Below, in pieces: positions 1 through 3,518 of a stretch of DNA of 6,085 bases. Under the pieces are notes generated by a model. That model worked only from the letters and a program-made list of their open reading frames with translations, ran no database searches and was not told where the DNA came from. The position numbers and the translations under genes are program-made. The stretch's first letter is position 1. Each line of letters opens with the position of its first letter. Location of the stretch: NCBI GenBank assembly GCA_043821485.1, contig JBDRCU010000018.1, positions 1 to 6,085 on the forward strand, in the 5' to 3' direction. The DNA is from JBDRCU01 sp043821485. GTDB lineage: Bacteria; Patescibacteriota; Minisyncoccia; 2-02-FULL-40-12; IGHO2-01-FULL-4-A.

Positions 1-1
1 A

Positions 2-484
2 ACCACATTTGCACCAAATGACTACATCACTCGTGCAGAACTTACCAAAATGGCAGTAAATGGCTTTAATGTACCATCAGTAGCATCTCTAGATAATAAT
101 GAATTTGTAGATATTACTTCTGCAGATTGGTACACACCTTATGTGCTTGCGGCAAAAGAAGGTGGAGTTATCGAAGGATACGAGGGGGGTGTATTTAGTC
201 CAAACGGCAACGTAAACCGTGCTGAAGCAATGAAAATTCTAATAGAAGCAGCAGGATTTACAGATGTAGATAACAACTTCTACACCAATTTTGAAAGCAA
301 AGAAGGATGGTGGTATGCAGCATTCACCGACGTTCCAATTACAGAGTGGTTTGCTAAATATATTGGCTACGCAAGCACTAACGGAATGGTTTCTGGATAC
401 GACGACGGCCTATTCCATCCAGAATGGTTAATAACAAGAGCAGAAGCTGCAAAAATCATCTCATTAATTTTGGATTTACAATAA
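2..484 (+). CDS. SLH-domain surface protein, C-terminal part (5' end outside window)
   Basis: This frame is open from the left window edge, so the true start lies upstream; the ATG at 50 falls inside an SLH repeat and is not the start. The visible 160 residues are the end of one SLH repeat (residues 1-23, with FAPNDYITRAEL), a second (about 35-86, NRAEA at 72-76) and a third (about 108-159, TRAEA at 145-149), ending at TAA. Three C-terminal SLH repeats are the usual module for non-covalent attachment of exported proteins to cell-wall polysaccharide, through the TRAE motif. The protein is therefore probably an envelope-attached S-layer or surface protein, but its N-terminal functional part cannot be seen. 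An insertion rich in aromatic residues and Gly (about 90-107, with GWWY) separates repeats two and three. The next gene starts 11 nt downstream and encodes another SLH protein, which suggests one transcript. The family call is firm; the specific role is unknown. Confidence 0.93.
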   Translation, partial: TTFAPNDYITRAELTKMAVNGFNVPSVASLDNNEFVDITSADWYTPYVLAAKEGGVIEGYEGGVFSPNGNVNRAEAMKILIEAAGFTDVDNNFYTNFESKEGWWYAAFTDVPITEWFAKYIGYASTNGMVSGYDDGLFHPEWLITRAEAAKIISLILDLQ

Positions 485-495
485 TCAAATAGCCC

Positions 496-1707
496 ATGAA
501 AAAACTCATATTAATAAGTTTATTCACTTTACTCGCATTTCCACTAAGTACTTTTGCAATAAATGCACCAACTGTAGATGAACCACCATCTTCTGTTGAT
601 GCTGACTATTACACGCTAACCATTTATACCGAACCTGGTGCAAAAATCTCTGTTGTCGGCGGTCCAAGCCAGCTTGCGCCAGTAACCGATGGTATAGGAA
701 CAGATGAGGAAGAGGATGGCGTCGTGGAATTTATGGTTGGATTAGCTCAGGAAACGGTTAATACATTTTCTATAACCGCCGAAGTAAACGGAAACACAAG
801 TGATTCAGTAATTATTAGTGTTAACGAGACTTCCGGTGGGTTTAGTAGTGGTGGAGACACAACTCCTCCTGATGTGCCAATTCTGAATGAAATTCCGGAA
901 TTCGTAGATGCAATTACATACATAATTACAGGTGAAGCAGAGCCTGATGCAAATGTTAACGCACGTACAACTGACGGAGAGTTAGTAGGTAGTGGCCAGA
1001 CGAATGAAGATGGTTTCTTTCAGATAACTGTACCGCTTGAGGAATTTCAAACCAATCGCTTCAACATCTCTGCCGAAGATGAGTTCGGGAACGAAAGCTC
1101 TGCAGTACAAGCCTTAATTCGTCACTCAGTCGATTTAGAAGGTGAACAAGAGGTAGAACTCGTTACTTCAGCTCAAGTGTTCTTTGAAGATACTGATGGT
1201 CACTGGGCAGAGGATTATATCAATGATTTATATGAGCAGGAAGTTGTAAGCGGTAAAGAGGAGGGAATATTTGATCCAAACGGATACATTACCAGAGCTG
1301 AGCTTACCAAAATAGCAATGCTTGCATTTGGTCATTCGGTAAATACAAACGTTAATGAACACCCTTTTTCCGACGTTCCAATGAACTCTTGGTTTGCACC
1401 ATACGTAGAAGAAGCAAAAAGATTGGGGGTTGTAGAAGGGTATCCAAGTGGGGGATTTGGACCAAATGACTATATAACAAGAGCAGCCGCGCTAAAAATA
1501 ATTATCGAATCTGCCGGATATGCTGTTATTGGTGCGATAGAACATTTTCCTGATGTACCGGTTAATGCTTGGTATTCGAGCTACGTTACCTTTGCATATG
1601 AAAATGATATTGTTGGAGGATACGAAGATGGTACATTTGGCCCAGCGAACTACATAACCCGTGCACAGGTGGCAAAGATTGTGGTGAAGGTGTTGGAGAT
1701 GGAATAG
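496..1707 (+). CDS. Exported protein with two Ig-like modules and three SLH repeats
   Basis: This is a complete 403-residue protein. The N-terminus is a clear signal peptide (MKK, hydrophobic residues 4-18, likely cleavage after STFA at 18-21). Residues 22-111 and about 122-208 look like two bacterial Ig-like beta-sandwich modules: the second has TTPPDVPIL, GEAEPDANV and DEFGNES, typical of Ig-like repeats of large adhesins. They are joined by a Gly/Ser linker (112-120). Three SLH repeats follow at about 229-280, 290-342 and 350-401. The wall-binding motif is intact only in the first (TRAE, 266-269); the others read TRAA (328-331) and TRAQ (388-391). It should be secreted and held at the cell wall by the SLH end with the Ig-like modules facing outward. 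The start is placed at 496 because the signal peptide begins there; no Shine-Dalgarno sequence is visible upstream. It is probably co-transcribed with the SLH gene ending 11 nt before. No enzymatic domain is seen. Confidence 0.95.
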   Translation: MKKLILISLFTLLAFPLSTFAINAPTVDEPPSSVDADYYTLTIYTEPGAKISVVGGPSQLAPVTDGIGTDEEEDGVVEFMVGLAQETVNTFSITAEVNGNTSDSVIISVNETSGGFSSGGDTTPPDVPILNEIPEFVDAITYIITGEAEPDANVNARTTDGELVGSGQTNEDGFFQITVPLEEFQTNRFNISAEDEFGNESSAVQALIRHSVDLEGEQEVELVTSAQVFFEDTDGHWAEDYINDLYEQEVVSGKEEGIFDPNGYITRAELTKIAMLAFGHSVNTNVNEHPFSDVPMNSWFAPYVEEAKRLGVVEGYPSGGFGPNDYITRAAALKIIIESAGYAVIGAIEHFPDVPVNAWYSSYVTFAYENDIVGGYEDGTFGPANYITRAQVAKIVVKVLEME

Positions 1708-1712
1708 CCCCT

Positions 1713-1745
1713 AAAAACTTTCAAAAAGTTTTTCGGCCTTTTCAA
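1713..1745 (+). terminator. Possible terminator after the SLH genes
   Basis: Six bases after the stop codon is a perfect 9-bp inverted repeat, AAAAACTTT (1713-1721) and AAAGTTTTT (1725-1733), with a 3-nt loop. Flanking CC/GG and GCC/GGC can extend it weakly across a small internal loop. It is followed by CGGCCTTTTC. The stem is almost all A-T and the T-run is short, so termination could be inefficient or work in both directions. Its position directly after the last SLH codon supports the call. Confidence 0.55.
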
Positions 1746-1885
1746 ACAAGTGTCTTCGCTCTGCAGAAGCTTCGCCCAACTTCGCAAGCTTCCTTCGGCA
1801 CACATGTCACTTCAGGGTCTTGCTTCGTCGTGTGCTCAACTCCTTTCGAGCTCATTTATTTTAAAAAGATGTAGCATTTTTTTCA
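1746..1885. other. G+C-richer intergenic stretch with CTTCG repeats
   Basis: No convincing gene lies here. The composition is visibly richer in G+C than the flanks. The pentamer CTTCG occurs five times between about 1754 and 1826. Two inverted repeats are present: GAAGCTT (1766-1772) with AAGCTTC (1786-1792), and GCACAC (1798-1803) with GTGTGC (1830-1835). A 37-codon minus-strand frame (ATG at 1855, TGA at 1742) spans almost all of it and is rich in Lys, Glu and Cys, but it has no visible ribosome binding site and no recognisable homology. The stretch could be a dispersed intergenic repeat, a gene remnant or a small RNA; the sequence alone does not decide. Confidence 0.4.
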
Positions 1886-1914
1886 TTGACCAAATCACAT
1901 TTATCACCTAAAAT
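1886..1914 (+). promoter_or_regulatory. Promoter of the metK riboswitch leader (sigma70 type)
   Basis: TTGACC (1886-1891) is a 5/6 match to the -35 consensus. It is separated by exactly 17 nt from TAAAAT (1909-1914), a 5/6 match to the -10 consensus. This predicts a transcription start near 1920-1922, about 12 nt before the first aptamer helix, which is the usual layout for a riboswitch leader. The leader up to the metK ATG would be about 360 nt. Confidence 0.75.
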
Positions 1915-1932
1915 GGTCCACGAAAACACAGT

Positions 1933-2163
1933 TTCATCAAGAGTGGCAGATAGAGACTTAGCTCTACTGAAAGCGAGAAATGCGACCCAAAGCGAAAGAA
2001 TCCCAAAAATTTGGGAGACTGAAGCGTAGGGGCTTTGAAATGATAAAAGTGCGAAGAACTTTTTCATTGAAAAGAACATTTCCCTTTCGATAACCTGCCC
2101 CGCAACCGTTCCGATGTGACAATCGGAAGAAGGTGCGCCATCTAAGTTAGATGAGTTAGTCGC
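1933..2163 (+). ncRNA. SAM riboswitch, S-box superfamily (SAM-I/SAM-IV-like), metK leader
   Basis: The conserved S-box core is present in order. P1 5' strand is TTCATC (1933-1938), then AAGAG. P2 is GGCAG (1945-1949) pairing with CTGCC (2095-2099). An inner hairpin TAGAG/CTCTA (1951-1955/1962-1966) has loop ACTTAG, followed by TGAA (1968-1971). Then come GCAACC (2102-2107), the P3 hairpin TTCCGAT/ATCGGAA (2109-2115/2122-2128), AAGGTGC (2130-2136) and P1 3' strand GATGAG (2150-2155). The P2-loop CTTAG (1957-1961) can form the family pseudoknot with CTAAG (2142-2146). In the family such RNAs bind SAM and switch off methionine/SAM genes; here the next gene is metK, which fits exactly. Oddities are a ~123-nt insertion in P2, no P4 hairpin, and a possible second pseudoknot from the P3 loop (GTGAC, 2116-2120) to GTCGC (2159-2163), as in SAM-IV. 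The superfamily call is strong; the exact subclass is uncertain. Confidence 0.88.
1972..2094 (+). other. Structured insertion within riboswitch helix P2
   Basis: About 123 nt separate the conserved TGAA from the 3' strand of P2 (CTGCC), where typical S-box RNAs have none or a few bases. The insertion can fold by itself: CGAAAG (1993-1998) with CTTTCG (2084-2089) closes a junction. Inside are hairpin TCCCAA/TTGGGA (2001-2006/2011-2016) and a longer one, AATGA-T-AAAAGT (2039-2050) with ACTTTTTCATT (2058-2068), 11 bp with one bulged T. An alternative pairing is AAAGC (1989-1993) with GCTTT (2032-2036). No gene is seen in it. Pairings were read by eye. Confidence 0.6.
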
Positions 2164-2195
2164 AAGACTTCTCATTATGAGGTCTTATTTTATTT
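2164..2195 (+). terminator. Riboswitch-controlled intrinsic terminator before metK
   Basis: AAGAC (2164-2168) pairs with GTCTT (2182-2186). Inside it, after a TT bulge, CTCA (2171-2174) pairs with TGAG (2178-2181) around TTA, and ATTTTATTT follows. The segment CTCATT (2171-2176) can instead pair with the aptamer's P1 3' strand GATGAG (2150-2155; five Watson-Crick pairs and one G-U), giving an antiterminator. SAM-bound P1 and the antiterminator are thus mutually exclusive, the standard off-switch logic of SAM riboswitches. Confidence 0.78.
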
Positions 2196-2280
2196 AAGAA
2201 CACTGAACAAAGGATTTTATATTTTTGATTTCAATTTTAAATTTAAAATCGTTAATCAATGTTCGTCAATCAATATAGAT
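2196..2280 (+). other. AT-rich metK leader with a 16-bp palindrome
   Basis: The leader between the terminator and metK holds a perfect 16-bp palindrome, ATTTTAAATTTAAAAT (2234-2249), and two copies of AATCAAT (2254-2260 and 2268-2274) in phase 14 nt apart. No Shine-Dalgarno motif precedes the metK ATG; the last 14 bases are AT-rich. The palindrome could be a protein-binding site or chance in AT-rich DNA. I see no convincing second promoter. Confidence 0.4.
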
Positions 2281-3432
2281 ATGTCCAAATATTTTTTCAC
2301 CTCCGAATCCGTAACCGAGGGTCATCCAGATAAAATCTGTGACCAAATAAGTGATGCAGTGCTGGATGCAGTGCTAGCAGATGACCCGGATGGGGCTTGT
2401 TGCTGCGAATGCTATACAACAACAGGCCTTGTTATTGTTGGTGGAGAAATTACAACCAAAACTTATGTCGATATCCAGAAAATCGTCCGCGATACCTTGA
2501 AAGATATAGGCTATACAAACTCAGATTATGGAATTGATTATAAAAGCTGTTCGGTTTTAAATGCTATACACGAGCAAAGTCCGGATATTGCACAAGGGGA
2601 AAAAGAGGATGAAGGTGTACATAAGGCTCAGGGGGCAGGGGATCAGGGGATAATGATGGGGTATGCCTGCACAGAAACTGAAGAACTTATGCCACTACCC
2701 ATAACACTCGCTCATAAATTAGCAAGAAAGTTGGCAGAAGTTAGAAAAGACGGCACCTTGGGCTATCTTCGTCCAGACGGGAAAAGCCAGGTGACTGTGG
2801 AATACGAACACGGCAAACCAATCGGTGTAGAGGCTGTGGTAATTGCGGCTCAGCACGACCCGGATATCGAATATGACAAATTGCGTTCCGACATTATTGA
2901 GCATGTCATAAAACCGGTTTGTGGTGATTTATTGCACGGAGATACAAAGTTTTTGATTAACGAAACAGGTAAATTTGTTGTTGGAGGCCCGCAGGGGGAT
3001 ACGGGTATGACAGGTCGTAAGATTATTGTCGACACTTATGGTGGGATGGGACGTCATGGCGGTGGTGCATTTAGTGGTAAAGTGCCAAATAAACAAGATC
3101 GAAGCGGGGCCTATATGGCGCGTTATATAGCTAAAAACGTAGTTGCAGCAGGACTCGCAGATAAATGCGAAATACAGCTCGCTTATGCTATTGGTTACCC
3201 GGAACCTGTTTCTGTTCATATCACCACATTCGATACCGGTAAAATAAGTGACGAGAAAATTGAAGAAGCGATTAAAAAAGTTTTTGATATGACTCCGGCT
3301 GGAATTATAAAAACTCTGGATTTAAAAAAACCAATTTACAAAAATACTGCTTGTTACGGGCATTTTGGCAGACCTGAATTTTCTTGGGAGAAGACTGATA
3401 TGATAAATAAATTGAAAGAATTAGTAAAATAA
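2281..3432 (+). CDS. metK: S-adenosylmethionine synthetase (methionine adenosyltransferase)
   Basis: The protein makes S-adenosylmethionine from methionine and ATP, releasing pyrophosphate and phosphate, in the cytoplasm; family members are usually tetramers. The 383-residue length is normal. Visible family landmarks are the N-terminal SESVTEGHPDKICDQISDA (8-26, with the catalytic His15 and Asp17), TTGLVIVGGEITT (47-59), the ATP-binding signature GAGDQGIMMGY (118-128), RPDGKSQVTVEY (164-175), GGPQGDTGMTGRKIIVDTYG (235-254), and GGGAFSGK (260-267) followed by Lys271 and DRS (273-275). The C-terminus GHFGRPEFSWEKTD (360-373) is also typical. The start at 2281 gives the standard N-terminus. It is preceded by a SAM riboswitch and terminator, so it should be repressed by its own product. 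Two oddities: Val268 occupies a position nearly always Asp or Glu in the second signature, and Cys are clustered at 40, 41, 42 and 44. The key Lys and Asp residues around them remain, so an active enzyme is likely. Confidence 0.98.
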   Translation: MSKYFFTSESVTEGHPDKICDQISDAVLDAVLADDPDGACCCECYTTTGLVIVGGEITTKTYVDIQKIVRDTLKDIGYTNSDYGIDYKSCSVLNAIHEQSPDIAQGEKEDEGVHKAQGAGDQGIMMGYACTETEELMPLPITLAHKLARKLAEVRKDGTLGYLRPDGKSQVTVEYEHGKPIGVEAVVIAAQHDPDIEYDKLRSDIIEHVIKPVCGDLLHGDTKFLINETGKFVVGGPQGDTGMTGRKIIVDTYGGMGRHGGGAFSGKVPNKQDRSGAYMARYIAKNVVAAGLADKCEIQLAYAIGYPEPVSVHITTFDTGKISDEKIEEAIKKVFDMTPAGIIKTLDLKKPIYKNTACYGHFGRPEFSWEKTDMINKLKELVK

Positions 3433-3446
3433 TGATACAATAGTAC

Positions 3447-3475
3447 TTGCAAAGTTTTTATTAATATGTTATAAT
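3447..3475 (+). promoter_or_regulatory. Strong extended -10 promoter of the Cys-rich surface protein
   Basis: TTGCAA (3447-3452) lies exactly 17 nt before a perfect TATAAT (3470-3475). The T-G-T immediately before it (3467-3469) makes an extended -10. Transcription would start near 3482, giving a 5' leader of about 37 nt to the ATG at 3519. It begins 15 nt after the metK stop, so the surface protein gene probably has its own transcription. Confidence 0.75.
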
Positions 3476-3511
3476 TAGAAAATGATTTTTATGAGATTTT
3501 AATAAAAACTT
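3452..3511. repeat. 13-bp perfect inverted repeat around the promoter
   Basis: AAGTTTTTATTAA (3452-3464) is the exact reverse complement of TTAATAAAAACTT (3499-3511). The arms are 34 nt apart. The left arm covers the end of the -35 box and most of the spacer; the right arm lies in the 5' leader just before the start codon. It could be a paired operator, a structure involved in ending metK transcription, or coincidence in AT-rich DNA. Confidence 0.55.
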
Positions 3512-3518
3512 AACAAAA

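Noticed and set aside
1974..2037. A second, tandem SAM aptamer inside the insertion (GGGAGACTGAAGC resembles the P2 hairpin).
   Set aside because: No second GCAACC or AAGGTGC element follows it, so the resemblance is superficial.
1861..2175. A 104-codon minus-strand open frame upstream of metK.
   Set aside because: It is the exact antisense of the promoter, SAM riboswitch and terminator. Conserved RNA elements explain the sequence, and the translation shows no recognisable protein family.
2225..2253. A second promoter between the terminator and metK (TTGATT).
   Set aside because: No acceptable -10 box lies 16-18 nt downstream.
2719..3219. Three minus-strand open frames within metK, and one at 4689-4871.
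   Set aside because: They lie wholly inside well-supported forward genes and show no recognisable family or start signals.
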